A stretch of 64,000 bases of DNA from Apteryx mantelli. Lineage: Eukaryota > Chordata > Aves > Apterygiformes > Apterygidae. Position 1 is the stretch's first letter. Every line of letters starts with the position of its first letter. A program made the position numbers and the translations under genes. Positions 33,811 to 46,941 of this stretch are shown here, in pieces. The notes beneath the pieces were generated by a model, which was not told the origin of the DNA, did no database searches, and was given only the letters and a program-made list of their open reading frames with translations. Location: assembly GCF_036417845.1 (NCBI RefSeq), contig NC_090016.1, forward strand, positions 372,001-436,000, given 5' to 3'.

Positions 33811-36050
33811 TCCTTCCCTCGCACCCAAAAAGCCGTTCTTTTGCCCCGGGCCGGTGCTGTCGCTGCCTGTTTTTGCTCACAGTGTGCAGAACCATAATAA
33901 CCAGCAGACCGTGGCGCATGGCAGTGCAAAAACCTCCTTTGCAAGCAAAAGCCCTGCGGAAATGCAATAAATGGCCGGAGGGAGGACGGGCTGCGCTGGT
34001 GCTTTTCCTCCCTGCCGCGGCGCCTTCGGTTGCACGGGCTGGTTTTGGGGTGGAAAAGGCCTCGAAATGCTCGTTGTGTGGGGAAACTCCCATTTTGCTG
34101 CTGCACGGGGCAGGGGTCCTGCCGGGGAGCGTGCAAACGCTGCGTTGGGGTGGAAACCCCGATTAGCGCATTGGACACTGGGATAATAAATAAATTTTGA
34201 CCCCAAAAGAGCATCAATATCACTTTTATCCCCCACCCTTACCTGCTGCAAAAACAGCAGCAGCAGCTCCCACTAAACTAAGCAAATCCCTCTTTTTTTT
34301 TTCCCCCAAACCAGCCCCTTTTGATCCCACACCACCCTCATGCCTGACACCCACGGGAAAGGGCTGGGCTGGTTTTGGGGCTTAAAAGCTTGCAAAAAGG
34401 CTCCTGGGAGCTGTTTGGCTCCCAAAGTTTGGCTTTTGGGGTGTGCATGGGGCTGCTGTGCACCGTGCAAGGTAAGTTGGGCTCCAGCAAGGATTCCTCC
34501 AGCAGCCTCTGCTTTTGCTGCTCTTTTGGGCTGTGTTTGCTTCATTTTGGTCCCTGCCCATAACTGCATTGATTTGCTCCCTTCCAGGGGAAGCAGAATT
34601 GCTGGGTTTGGACCTTCCAGGCAGCAAAATCCCCCTCGGTTGCTGCCTATGGGGTTGTTTTTTGCAGACTCTGAGGGGTTCAAATGGAGCAGGGAGGGAT
34701 GGGGCTGCTGGCAGAGCCTCATCTTGGGGGGGTTTGGGCAAGATTTGGAGCTTTTTTTTTGGGGGGGGGGCTGTCTCTGGTTTGTGTTGCACTGGGCAAA
34801 GGCAGCTGCATCATTTTTGCTGCTGCTTCGTCTCTTTTTCCCCCCCTTTTGCATTTCTGCAAGGGAAACCTATATACCTGGAGGGGCTGCAAACCCCTTT
34901 GCTAAAGAAAATGCATTGCTGGAAAATGCTTCTTTTGAGCTGCTTCTCCCCCAAATCCCCTGCTCCAGTGTCTCCCAGCAGCCTGTCTGGTGCTGGGTGA
35001 GGTGAGGCCTCTCAGGCTGCGCTTTTTTGGCTGAAACCTGTGGTTTCTTGCCAACATTGGCAATGCAAACTTGTGGCGTCGGCTCTCTGGGGCATTAAAA
35101 ATTGCCCAAGTGGAAAAATGGTTTCAAATAGGAGCTGGGAGCGGCGCTGCTCCGAACCGGCGAGAGCTTCCTGCAAGCTGCCCTGGCCCCTCTCTGCTGC
35201 AGGGGAAGAACTGCTTTTATTGCTCATTAGAGTGCATTTAATGAGTACTTTCTATTGCAGCCTCCTCTTTGCACCGAGCCTTGAGGGCATGGGCAACACT
35301 ATAACTGCTCGGAGAGCTGCACTATAGATAACTGGGGTGTGTTTGCATTGCAAGAACTTGCCTGAAAGCTGTGTTTCTGCAGCGAAAGCAAGAGCCGAGC
35401 TTGCAGAGAGCAGCTCAGGCAGCAAAGGCGCTTGGTTTTGTGCAAGAGATTGCAAAGAAGTTGCTGGGGTTGCACCTTGTGGCAATGCATTTCCTGCAGG
35501 GATCTCTGGAAATTGCGAGGATTGCAAGGCCTCGTGCTGGGATTGTTTTTATTCTTGCAGGATTGGGCAGGTTGTCCTGTTTCCCATCATGTTTGCTGGC
35601 AGATTTTGCCTTCCTCCCATGCATTGGCCCCAATTGCAGGCTTTTCCCACAGCCTTTTTTTGGAGGGTTTTTGTGCAGGTGCGTTTCAGAGCGATGAGCA
35701 CCACCAGCATCAGCCAGTGATTTCTTGCAGCACTTCCCCCTTTTGCACTCTGATTTCTTCCCCCTGCAAAAACAAACAAACAAAAAAAAGCAATTCAGAT
35801 TTATCAGGTTTTTGCTTTCTGCATTTCTGCCCATTAGTTTTTGGGGGGATTTTTTTAGGGTGTCTTTATAGCAAAGCGGTTGCTGCCTCCAGGCAGGGAA
35901 GCGGGAGCCTTTTGCAAGGAGGTTATTGCTGCTCTGTGCCAGGTCGCTGTGGTCGGTTAATCCCTCACCACTTCCTGAAATTAATATTTTTAGCTCAGCT
36001 TTTTGCATGCAAACCGCAGGGTCGGTGCTGCTGGGGCTTGCTGGCGGGTG

Positions 36051-36160
36051 GGTTTTTGCTATGGACTGTGCCATGGTGTAAGCATAAGCAACAGCAGCAT
36101 AAGCACCAGCAGCAACATAAACAGCACAAGCACACGGTGATGCAGACCTGCACAAAAAGG
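36051..36160 (-). other. IGHD: DH segment 8 with both 12-RSSs
   Basis: Core 36079-36132 (54 bases), identical to DH 5 including the CACCGTG 5' heptamer. Confidence 0.93.
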
Positions 36161-38406
36161 TCTTTGCCTCGCACCCAAAAAGCCGTTCTTTTGCCCCGGG
36201 CCGGTGCTGTCGCTGCCTGTTTTTGCTCACAGCGTGCAGAACCATAATAACCAGCAGATCGTGGCGCACGGCAGTGCAAAAACCTCCTTTGCAAGCAAAA
36301 GCCCCATGGAAATGCAATAAATGCCCGGAGGGAGGACGGGCTGCGCTGGTGCTTTTCCTCCCTGCCGCGGCGCCTTCGGTTGCACGGGCTGGTTTTGGGG
36401 CGGAAAAGGCCTCGAAATGCTCGTTGCGTGGGGAAACTCCCATTTTGCTGGTGCGCGGGGCAGGGGTCCTGCCGGGGAGCGTGCAAACGCTGCGTTGGGG
36501 TGGAAACCCTGATTAGCGCATCGGACACTGGGATAATAAATAAATTTTGAACCCCAAAATAGCATCAATATCACTTTTATCCCCCACCCTTACCTGCTGC
36601 AAAAACAGCAGCAGCAGCTCCCACTAAACTAAGCAAATCCCTCTTTTTTTTTCCCCCAAACCAGCCCCTTTTGATCCCACACCACCCTCATGCCCGACAC
36701 CCACGGGAAAGGGCTGGGCTGGTTTTGGGGCTTAAAAGCTTGCAAAAAGGCTCCTGGGAGCTGTTTGGCTCCCAAAGTTTGGCTTTTGGGGTGTGCATGG
36801 GGCTGCTGTGCACCGTGCAAGGTAAGTTGGGCTCCAGCAAGGATTCCTCCAGCAGCCTCTGCTTTTGCTGCTCTTTTGGGCTGTGTTTGCTTCATTTTGG
36901 TCCCTGCCCATAACTGCATTGATTTGCTCCCTTCCAGGGGAAGCAGAATTGCTGGGTTTGGACCTTCCAGGCAGCAAAATCCCCCTCGGTTGCTGCCTAT
37001 GGGGTTGTTTTTTGCAGACTCTGAGGGGTTCAAATGCAGCAGGGAGGGATGGGGCTGCTGGCAGAGCCTCATCTTGGGGGGGTTGGGCAAGATTTGGAGC
37101 TTTTTTTTTGGGGGGGGGGGTGTCTCTGGTTTGTGTTGCACTGGGCAAAGGCAGCTGCATCATTTTTGCTGCTGCTTCATCTCTTTTCCCCCCCTTTGCA
37201 TTTCTGCAAGGGAAACCTATATTCCTGGAAGGGCTGCAAACCCCTTTGCTAAAGAAAATGCATTGCTGGAAAATGCTTCTTTTGAGCTGCTTCTCCCCCA
37301 AATCCCCTGCTCCAGTGTCTCCCAGCAGCCTGTCTGGTGCTGGGTGAGGTGAGGCCTCTCAGGCTGCGCTTTTTTGGCTGAAACCTGTGGTTTCTTGCCA
37401 ACATTGGCAATGCAAACTTGTGGCGTCGGCTCTCTGGGGCATTAAAAATTGCCCAAGTGGAAAAATGGTTTCAAATAGGAGCTGGGAGCGGTGCTGCTCC
37501 GAACCGGCGAGAGCTTCCTGCAAGCTGCCCTGGCCCCTCTCTGCTGCAGGGGAAGAACTGCTTTTATTGCTCATTAGAGTGCATTTAATGAGTACTTTCT
37601 ATTGCAGCCTCCTCTTTGCACCGAGCCTTGAGGACATGGGCAACACTATAACTGCTCGGAGAGCTGCACTATGGATAACTGGGGTGTGTTTGCATTGCAA
37701 GAACTTGCCTGAAAGCTGTGTTTCTGCAGCAAAAGCAAGAGCCGAGCTTGCAGAGAGCAGCTCAGGCAGCAAAAGCGCTTGGTTTTGTGCAAGTGATTGC
37801 AAAGAAGTTGCTGGGGTTGCAACCTTGTGGCAATGCATTTCCTGCAGGGATCTCTGGAAATTGCTAGGGTTGCAAGGCCTCGTGCTGGGATTGTTTTTAT
37901 TCTTGCAGGATTGGGCAGGTTTTCCTGTTTCCCATCATGTTTGCTGGCAGATTTTGCCTTCCTCCCATGCATTGGCCCCAACTGCAGGCTTTTCCCACAG
38001 CCTTTTTTTGGAGGGTTTTTGTGCAGGTGCGTTGCAGAGCAATGAGCACCACCAGCATCAGCCAGTGATTTCTTGCAGCACTTCCCCCTTTTGCACTCTG
38101 ATTTCTTCCCCCTGCAAAAACAAACAAACAAAAAAAAGCAATTCAGATTTATCAGGTTTTTGCTTTCTGCATTTCTGCCAATTAGTTTTTGGGGGGATTT
38201 TTTTAGGGTGTCTTTATAGCAAAGCGGTTGCTGCCTCCAGGCAGGGAAGCGGGAGCCTTTTGCAAGGAGGTTATTGCTGCTCTGTGCCAGGTCGCTGTGG
38301 TCGGTTAATCCCTCACCACTTCCTGAAATTAATATTTTTAGCTTGTCTCTTTTTGCATATGCATGCAAACCACAGGGTCGGTGCTGCTGGGGCTTGCTGG
38401 TGGATG

Positions 38407-38489
38407 GGTTTTTGCTATGGACTGTGCCATGGTGTAAGTATTAGCACAACAAGCATAAGCACACGGTGGTGCAGACCTGCACAAAAAGG
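38407..38489 (-). other. IGHD: DH segment 9 with both 12-RSSs
   Basis: Core 38435-38461 (27 bases), identical to DH 6. The unit differs from that of DH 6 by a small insertion upstream giving GCATATGCATGC at about 38355. Confidence 0.92.
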
Positions 38490-40720
38490 TCCTTGCCTCG
38501 CACCCAAAAAGCCGTTCTTTTGCCCCGGGCTGGTGCTGTCGCTGCCTGTTTTTGCTCACAGCGTGCAGAACCATAATAACCAGCAGACCGTGGCGCACGG
38601 CAGTGCAAAAACCTCCTTTGCAAGCAAAAGCCCCATGGAAATGCAATAAATGCCCGGAGGGAGGACGGGCTGCGCTGGTGCTTTTCCTCCCTGCCGCGGC
38701 GCCTTCGGTTGCACGGGCTGGTTTTGGGGCGGAAAAGGCCTCGAAATGCTCGTTGCGTGGGGAAACTCCCATTTTGCTGGTGCGCGGGGCAGGGGTCCTG
38801 CCGGGGAGCGTGCAAATGCCGCGTTGGGGTGGAAACCCCGATTAGCGCATTGGACACTGGGATAATAAATAAATTTTGACCCCAAAAGAGCATCAATATC
38901 ACTTTTATCCCCCACCCTTACCTGCTGCAAAAACAGCAGCAGCAGCTCCCACTAAACTAAGCAAATCCCTCTTTTTTTTTTCCCCCAAACCAGCCCCTTT
39001 TGATCCCACACCACCCTCATGCCTGACACCCACGGGAAAGGGCTGGGCTGGTTTTGGGGCTTAAAAGCTTGCAAAAAGGCTCCTGGGAGCTGTTTGGCTC
39101 CCAAAGTTTGGCTTTTGGGGTGTGCATGGGGCTGCTGTGCACCGTGCAAGGTAAGTTGGGCTCCAGCAAGGATTCCTCCAGCAGCCTCTGCTTTTGCTGC
39201 TCTTTTGGGCTGTGTTTGCTTCATTTTGGTCCCTGCCCATAACTGCATTGATTTGCTCCCTTCCAGGGGAAGCAGAATTGCTGGGTTTGGACCTTCCAGG
39301 CAGCAAAATCCCCCTCGGTTGCTGCCTATGGGGTTGTTTTTTGCAGACTCTGAGGGGTTCAAATGCAGCAGGGAGGGATGGGGCTGCTGGCAGAGCCTCA
39401 TCTTGGGGGCTTTGGGCAAGATCTGGAGCTTTTTTTTTGGGGGGGGGGGCTGTCTCTGGTTTGTGTTGCACTGGGCAAAGGCAGCTGCATCATTTTTGCT
39501 GCTGCTTCATCTCTTTTTTTTCCCCCCCTTTTGCATTTCTGCAAGGGAAACCTATATTCCTGGAGGGGCTGCAAACCCCTTTGCTAAAGAAAATGCATTG
39601 CTGGAAAAAGCTTCTTTTGAGCTGCTTCTCCCCCAAATCCCCTGCTCCAGTGTCTCCCAGCAGCCTGTCTGGTGCTGGGTGAGGTGAGGCCTCTCAGGCT
39701 GCGCTTTTTTGGCTGAAACCTGTGGTTTCTTGCCAACATTGGCAATGCAAACTTGTGGCGTCGGCTCTCTGGGGCATTAAAAATTGCCCAAGTGGAAAAA
39801 TGGTTTCAAATAGGAGCTGGGAGCGGCGCTGCTCCGAACCGGCGAGAGCTTTCTGCAGGCTGCCCTGGCCCCTCTCTGCTGCAGGGGAAGAACTGCTTTT
39901 ATTGCTCATTAGAGTGCATTTAATGAGTACTTTCTATTGCAGCCTCCTCTTTGCACCGAGCCTTGAGGGCATGGGCAACACTATAACTGCTCGGAGAGCT
40001 GCACTATAGATAACTGGGGTGTGTTTGCATTGCAAGAACTTGCCTGAAAGCTGTGTTTCTGCAGCGAAAGCAAGAGCCGAGCTTGCAGAGAGCAGCTCAG
40101 GCAGCAAAGGCGCTTGGTTTTGTGCAAGAGATTGCAAAGAAGTTGCTGGGGTTGCACCTTGTGGCAATGCATTTCCTGCAGGGATCTCTGGAAATTGCGA
40201 GGATTGCAAGGCCTCGTGCTGGGATTACTTATATTTTTGCAGGATTGTGCAGGTTTTCCTGTTTCCCATCATGTTTGCTGGCAGATTTTGCCTTCCTCCC
40301 ATGCATTCACCCCAATTGCAGGCTTTTCCCACAGCCTTTTTTTGGAGGGTTTTTGTGCGGGTGCGTTTCAGACCAATGAGCACCACCAGCATCAGCCAGT
40401 GATTTCTTGCAGCACTCCCCCCTTTTGCACTCTGATTTCTTCCTCCTGCAAAGTAAAAAGCAATTCAGATTTATCAGGTTTTTGCTTTCTGCATTTCTGC
40501 CCATTAGTTTTTGGGGGGATTTTTTTAGGGTGTCTTTATAGCAAAGCGGTTGCTGCCTCCAGGCAGGGAAGCAGGAGCCTTTTGCAAGGAGGTTATTGCT
40601 GCGCTGTGCTGGCTCGCTGCTGTTGGTTAATCCCTCGCCACTTCCTGAAATTAATATTTTTAGCTCAGCTTTTTGCATGCAAACCGCAGGGTCGGTGCTG
40701 CTGGGGCTTGCTGGCGGGTG

Positions 40721-40818
40721 GGTTTTTGCTATGGACTGTGCCATGGTGTAAGCATAAGCAGCATAAGCACAAGCACCAGCAACACAAGCACACGGTGGTG
40801 CAGACCTGCACAAAAAGG
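40721..40818 (-). other. IGHD: DH segment 10 with both 12-RSSs
   Basis: Core 40749-40790 (42 bases), identical to DH 7 and DH 11. Confidence 0.93.
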
Positions 40819-43047
40819 TCCTTCCCTCGCACCCAAAAAGCCGTTCTTTTGCCCCGGGCCGGTGCTGTCGCTGCCTGTTTTTGCTCACAGTGTGCAGAAC
40901 CATAATAACCAGCAGACCGTGGCGCATGGCAGTGCAAAAACCTCCTTTGCAAGCAAAAGCCCTGCGGAAATGCAATAAATGGCCGGAGGGAGGACGGGCT
41001 GCGCTGGTGCTTTTCCTCCCTGCCGCGGCGCCTTCGGTTGCACGGGCTGGTTTTGGGGTGGAAAAGGCCTCGAAATGCTCCTTGTGTGGGGAAACTCCCA
41101 TTTTGCTGCTGCACGGGGCAGGGGTCCTGCCGGGGAGCGTGCAAACGCTGCGTTGGGGTGGAAACCCCGATTAGCGCATTGGACACTGGGATAATAAATA
41201 AATTTTGACCCCAAAAGAGCATCAATATCACTTTTATCCCCCACCCTTACCTGCTGCAAAAACAGCAGCAGCAGCTCCCACTAAACTAAGCAAATCCCTC
41301 TTTTTTTTTTCCCCCAAACCAGCCCCTTTTGATCCCACACCACCCTCATGCCTGACACCCACGGGAAAGGGCTGGGCTGGTTTTGGGGCTTAAAAGCTTG
41401 CAAAAAGGCTCCTGGGAGCTGTTTGGCTCCCAAAGTTTGGCTTTTGGGGTGTGCATGGGGCTGCTGTGCACCGTGCAAGGTAAGTTGGGCTCCAGCAAGG
41501 ATTCCTCCAGCAGCCTCTGCTTTTGCTGCTCTTTTGGGCTGTGTTTGCTTCATTTTGGTCCCTGCCCATAACTGCATTGATTTGCTCCCTTCCAGGGGAA
41601 GCAGAATTGCTGGGTTTGGACCTTCCAGGCAGCAAAATCCCCCTCGGTTGCTGCCTATGGGGTTGTTTTTTGCAGACTCTGAGGGGTTCAAATGCAGCAG
41701 GGAGGGATGGGGCTGCTGGCAGAGCCTCATCTTGGGGGCTTTGGGCAAGATCTGGAGCTTTTTTTTTGGGGGGGGGGCTGTCTCTGGTTTGTGTTGCACT
41801 GGGCAAAGGCAGCTGCATCATTTTTGCTGCTGCTTCATCTCTTTTTTTTCCCCCCTTTTGCATTTCTGCAAGGGAAACCTATATTCCTGGAGGGGCTGCA
41901 AACCCCTTTGCTAAAGAAAATGCATTGCTGGAAAAAGCTTCTTTTGAGCTGCTTCTCCCCCAAATCCCCTGCTCCAGTGTCTCCCAGCAGCCTGTCTGGT
42001 GCTGGGTGAGGTGAGGCCTCTCAGGCTGCGCTTTTTTGGCTGAAACCTGTGGTTTCTTGCCAACATTGGCAATGCAAACTTGTGGCGTCGGCTCTCTGGG
42101 GCATTAAAAATTGCCCAAGTGGAAAAATGGTTTCAAATAGGAGCTGGGAGCGGCGCTGCTCCGAACCGGCGAGAGCTTTCTGCAGGCTGCCCTGGCCCCT
42201 CTCTGCTGCAGGGGAAGAACTGCTTTTATTGCTCATTAGAGTGCATTTAATGAGTACTTTCTATTGCAGCCTCCTCTTTGCACCGAGCCTTGAGGGCATG
42301 GGCAACACTATAACTGCTCGGAGAGCTGCACTATAGATAACTGGGGTGTGTTTGCATTGCAAGAACTTGCCTGAAAGCTGTGTTTCTGCAGCGAAAGCAA
42401 GAGCCGAGCTTGCAGAGAGCAGCTCAGGCAGCAAAGGCGCTTGGTTTTGTGCAAGAGATTGCAAAGAAGTTGCTGGGGTTGCACCTTGTGGCAATGCATT
42501 TCCTGCAGGGATCTCTGGAAATTGCGAGGATTGCAAGGCCTCGTGCTGGGATTACTTATATTTTTGCAGGATTGTGCAGGTTTTCCTGTTTCCCATCATG
42601 TTTGCTGGCAGATTTTGCCTTCCTCCCATGCATTCACCCCAATTGCAGGCTTTTCCCACAGCCTTTTTTTGGAGGGTTTTTGTGCGGGTGCGTTTCAGAC
42701 CAATGAGCACCACCAGCATCAGCCAGTGATTTCTTGCAGCACTCCCCCCTTTTGCACTCTGATTTCTTCCTCCTGCAAAGTAAAAAGCAATTCAGATTTA
42801 TCAGGTTTTTGCTTTCTGCATTTCTGCCCATTAGTTTTTGGGGGGATTTTTTTAGGGTGTCTTTATAGCAAAGCGGTTGCTGCCTCCAGGCAGGGAAGCA
42901 GGAGCCTTTTGCAAGGAGGTTATTGCTGCGCTGTGCTGGCTCGCTGCTGTTGGTTAATCCCTCGCCACTTCCTGAAATTAATATTTTTAGCTCAGCTTTT
43001 TGCATGCAAACCGCAGGGTCGGTGCTGCTGGGGCTTGCTGGCGGGTG

Positions 43048-43145
43048 GGTTTTTGCTATGGACTGTGCCATGGTGTAAGCATAAGCAGCATAAGCACAAG
43101 CACCAGCAACACAAGCACACGGTGGTGCAGACCTGCACAAAAAGG
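43048..43145 (-). other. IGHD: DH segment 11 with both 12-RSSs
   Basis: Core 43076-43117 (42 bases), identical to DH 7 and DH 10. The surrounding unit is almost indistinguishable from that of DH 10, which points to very recent duplication. Confidence 0.93.
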
Positions 43146-45386
43146 TCCTTCCCTCGCACCCAAAAAGCCGTTCTTTTGCCCCGGGCCGGTGCTGTCGCTG
43201 CCTGTTTTTGCTCACAGTGTGCAGAACCATAATAACCAGCAGACCGTGGCGCATGGCAGTGCAAAAACCTCCTTTGCAAGCAAAAGCCCTGCGGAAATGC
43301 AATAAATGGCCGGAGGGAGGACGGGCTGCGCTGGTGCTTTTCCTCCCTGCCGCGGCGCCTTCGGTTGCACGGGCTGGTTTTGGGGTGGAAAAGGCCTCGA
43401 AATGCTCGTTGTGTGGGGAAACTCCCATTTTGCTGCTGCACGGGGCAGGGGTCCTGCCGGGGAGCGTGCAAACGCTGCGTTGGGGTGGAAACCCCGATTA
43501 GCGCATTGGACACTGGGATAATAAATAAATTTTGACCCCAAAAGAGCATCAATATCACTTTTATCCCCCACCCTTACCTGCTGCAAAAACAGCAGCAGCA
43601 GCTCCCACTAAACTAAGCAAATCCCTCTTTTTTTTTTCCCCCAAACCAGCCCCTTTTGATCCCACACCACCCTCATGCCCGACACCAGCGGGAAAGGGCT
43701 GGGCTGGTTTTGGGGCTTAAAAGCTTGCAAAAAGGCTCCTGGGAGCTGTTTGGCTCCCAAAGTTTGGCTTTTGGGGTGTGCATGGGGCTGCTGTGCACCG
43801 TGCAAGGTAAGTTGGGCTCCAGCAAGGATTCCTCCAGCAGCCTCTGCTTTTGCTGCTCTTTTGGGCTGTGTTTGCTTCATTTTGGTCCCTGCCCATAACT
43901 GCATTGATTTGCTCCCTTCCAGGGGAAGCAGAATTGCTGGGTTTGGACCTTCCAGGCAGCAAAATCCCCCTCGGTTGCTGCCTATGGGGTTGTTTTTTGC
44001 AGACTCTGAGGGGTTCAAATGCAGCAGGGAGGGATGGGGCTGCTGGCAGAGCCTCATCTTGGGGGCTTTGGGCAAGATCTGGAGCTTTTTTTTTGGGGGG
44101 GGGGCTGTCTCTGGTTTGTGTTGCACTGGGCAAAGGCAGCTGCATCATTTTTGCTGCTGCTTCATCTCTTTTTTTTCCCCCCTTTTGCATTTCTGCAAGG
44201 GAAACCTATATTCCTGGAGGGGCTGCAAACCCCTTTGCTAAAGAAAATGCATTGCTGGAAAAAGCTTCTTTTGAGCTGCTTCTCCCCCAAATCCCCTGCT
44301 CCAGTGTCTCCCAGCAGCCTGTCTGGTGCTGGGTGAGGTGAGGCCTCTCAGGCTGCGCTTTTTTGGCTGAAACCTGTGGTTTCTTGCCAACATTGGCAAT
44401 GCAAACTTGTGGCGTCGGCTCTCTGGGGCATTAAAAATTGCCCAAGTGGAAAAATGGTTTCAAATAGGAGCTGGGAGCGGCGCTGCTCCGAACCGGCGAG
44501 AGCTTTCTGCAGGCTGCCCTGGCCCCTCTCTGCTGCAGGGGAAGAACTGCTTTTATTGCTCATTAGAGTGCATTTAATGAGTACTTTCTATTGCAGCCTC
44601 CTCTTTGCACCGAGCCTTGAGGGCATGGGCAACACTATAACTGCTCGGAGAGCTGCACTATAGATAACTGGGGTGTGTTTGCATTGCAAGAACTTGCCTG
44701 AAAGCTGTGTTTCTGCAGCGAAAGCAAGAGCCGAGCTTGCAGAGAGCAGCTCAGGCAGCAAAGGCGCTTGGTTTTGTGCAAGAGATTGCAAAGAAGTTGC
44801 TGGGGTTGCACCTTGTGGCAATGCATTTCCTGCAGGGATCTCTGGAAATTGCGAGGATTGCAAGGCCTCGTGCTGGGATTACTTATATTTTTGCAGGATT
44901 GTGCAGGTTTTCCTGTTTCCCATCATGTTTGCTGGCAGATTTTGCCTTCCTCCCATGCATTGGCCCCAATTGCAGGCTTTTCCCACAGCCTTTTTTTGGA
45001 GGGTTTTTGTGCAGGTGCGTTTCAGAGTGATGAGCACCACCAGCATCAGCCAGTGATTTCTTGCAGCGCTTCCCCCTTTTGCACTCTGATTTCTTCCCCC
45101 TGCAGGAAAAAAAAAAAGCAATTCAGATTTATCAGGTTTTTGCTTTCTGAATTTTTGAAGATTAGGGTTTTTTGTTGTTTTTTTAGGGTGTCTTTATAGC
45201 AAAGCGGTTGCTGCCTCCAGGCAGGGAAGCAGGAGCCTTTTGCAAGGAGGTTATTGCTGCTCTGTGCCAGGTCGCTGTGGTCGGTTAATCCCTCGCCACT
45301 TCCTGAAATTAATATTTTTAGCTTGTCTCTTTTTGCATATGCATGCAAACCACAGGGTCGGTGCTGCTGGGGCTTGCTGGTGGATG

Positions 45387-45478
45387 GGTTTTTGCTATGG
45401 ACTGTGCCATGGTGTAAGCACAAGGAGCAGCATCATAAACAGCACAAGCACACAGTGGTGCAGACCTGCACAAAAAGG
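45387..45478 (-). other. IGHD: DH segment 12 with both 12-RSSs
   Basis: Core 45415-45450 (36 bases), identical to DH 3. The unit has a diverged patch at 45145-45185 not shared by the others. Confidence 0.93.
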
Positions 45479-46843
45479 TCTTTGCCTCGCACCCAAAAAG
45501 CCGTTCTTTTGCCCTGGGCTGGTGCTGTCACTGCCTGTTTTTGCTCACAGCGTGCAGAACCATAATAACCAGCAGACCGTGGCGCACGGCAGTGCAAAAA
45601 CCTCCTTTGCAAGCAAAAGCCCTGCGGAAATGCAATAAATGGCCGGAGGGAGGACGGGCTGCGCTGGTGCTTTTCCTCCCTGCCACGGCGCCTTCGGTTG
45701 CACGGGCTGGTTTTGGGGCGGAAAAGGCCTCGAAATGCTCGTTGCGTGGGGAAACTCCCATTTTGCTGCTGCGCGGGGCAGGGGTCCTGCCGGGGAGCGT
45801 GCAAACGCCGCGTTGGGGTGGAAACCCCGATTAGCGCATCCGGCGCCGGGATCAAGGCAATGCTGCTGCTTCATGCTACACGGGTGTTAAGGAGTTTCTC
45901 GCTCTCGGTTTCGGGGACACGGGAATGGCGCTGCTCCAAACCGGCAAGAGCTTTCTGCAAGCTGCCCTGGCCCCTCTCTGCTGCAGGGGAAGAACTGCTT
46001 TTATTGCTCATTAGAGTGCATTTAATGAGCACTTTCTATTGCAGCCTCCTCTTTGCACCGAGCCTTGAGGACATGGGCAACACTATAACTGCTCGGAGAG
46101 CTGCACTATGGATAACCGGGGCGTGTTTGCATTGCAAGAACTTGCCTGAAAGCTGTGTTTCTGCAGCGAAAGCAAGAGCCGAGCTTGCAGAGAGCAGCTC
46201 AGGCAGCAAAAGCGCTTGGTTTTGTGCAAGTGATTGCAAAGAAGTTGCTGGGGTTGCACCTTGTGGCAATGCATTTCCCGCAGGGATCTCTGGAAATTGC
46301 TAGGGTTGCAAGGCCTCGTGCTGGGGTTTATTTTATTCTTGCAGGATTGTGCAGGTTTTCCTGTTTCCCATCATGTTTGCTGGCAGACTTTGCCTTCCTC
46401 CCATGCATTCACCCCAATTGCAGGCTTTTCCCACAGCCTTTTTTTGGAGGGTTTTTGTGCAGGTGCGTTTCAGGGCGATAAGCACCACCAGCATCAGCCA
46501 GTGATTTCTTGCAGCGCTTCCCCCTTTTGCACTCTGATTTCTTCCCCCTGCAAAAACAAACAAACAAAAAGAGGCAATTCAGATTTATCAGGTTTTTGCT
46601 TTCTGCATTTCTGCCCATTAGTTTTTGGGGGGATTTTTTTAGGGTGTCTTTATAGCAAAGCGGTTGCTGCCTCCAGGCAGGGAAGCGGGAGCCTTTTGCA
46701 AGGAGGTTATTGCTGCTCTGTGCCGGCTCGGTGCGGTCGGTTAATCCCTCGCCACTTCCTGAAATTAATATTTTTAGCTCGTCTTTTTTTTGCATATGCA
46801 TGCAAACCGCGGGGTCGGCGCTGCCAGGGCTTGCTGGCGGGTG

Positions 46844-46941
46844 GGTTTTTGCTATGGACTGTGCCATGGTGTAAGTATAAACAGCACAAGCACCAGCAGC
46901 ACCAGCACAAGCACACAGTGGTGCAGACCTGCACAAAAAGG
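46844..46941 (-). other. IGHD: DH segment 13 with both 12-RSSs (nearest VH)
   Basis: Core 46872-46913 (42 bases), unique. Frame 2 reads ACAGAAGACAVYT; all frames are open. 5' heptamer CACTGTG. It sits in the terminal short unit of the array. Confidence 0.93.
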
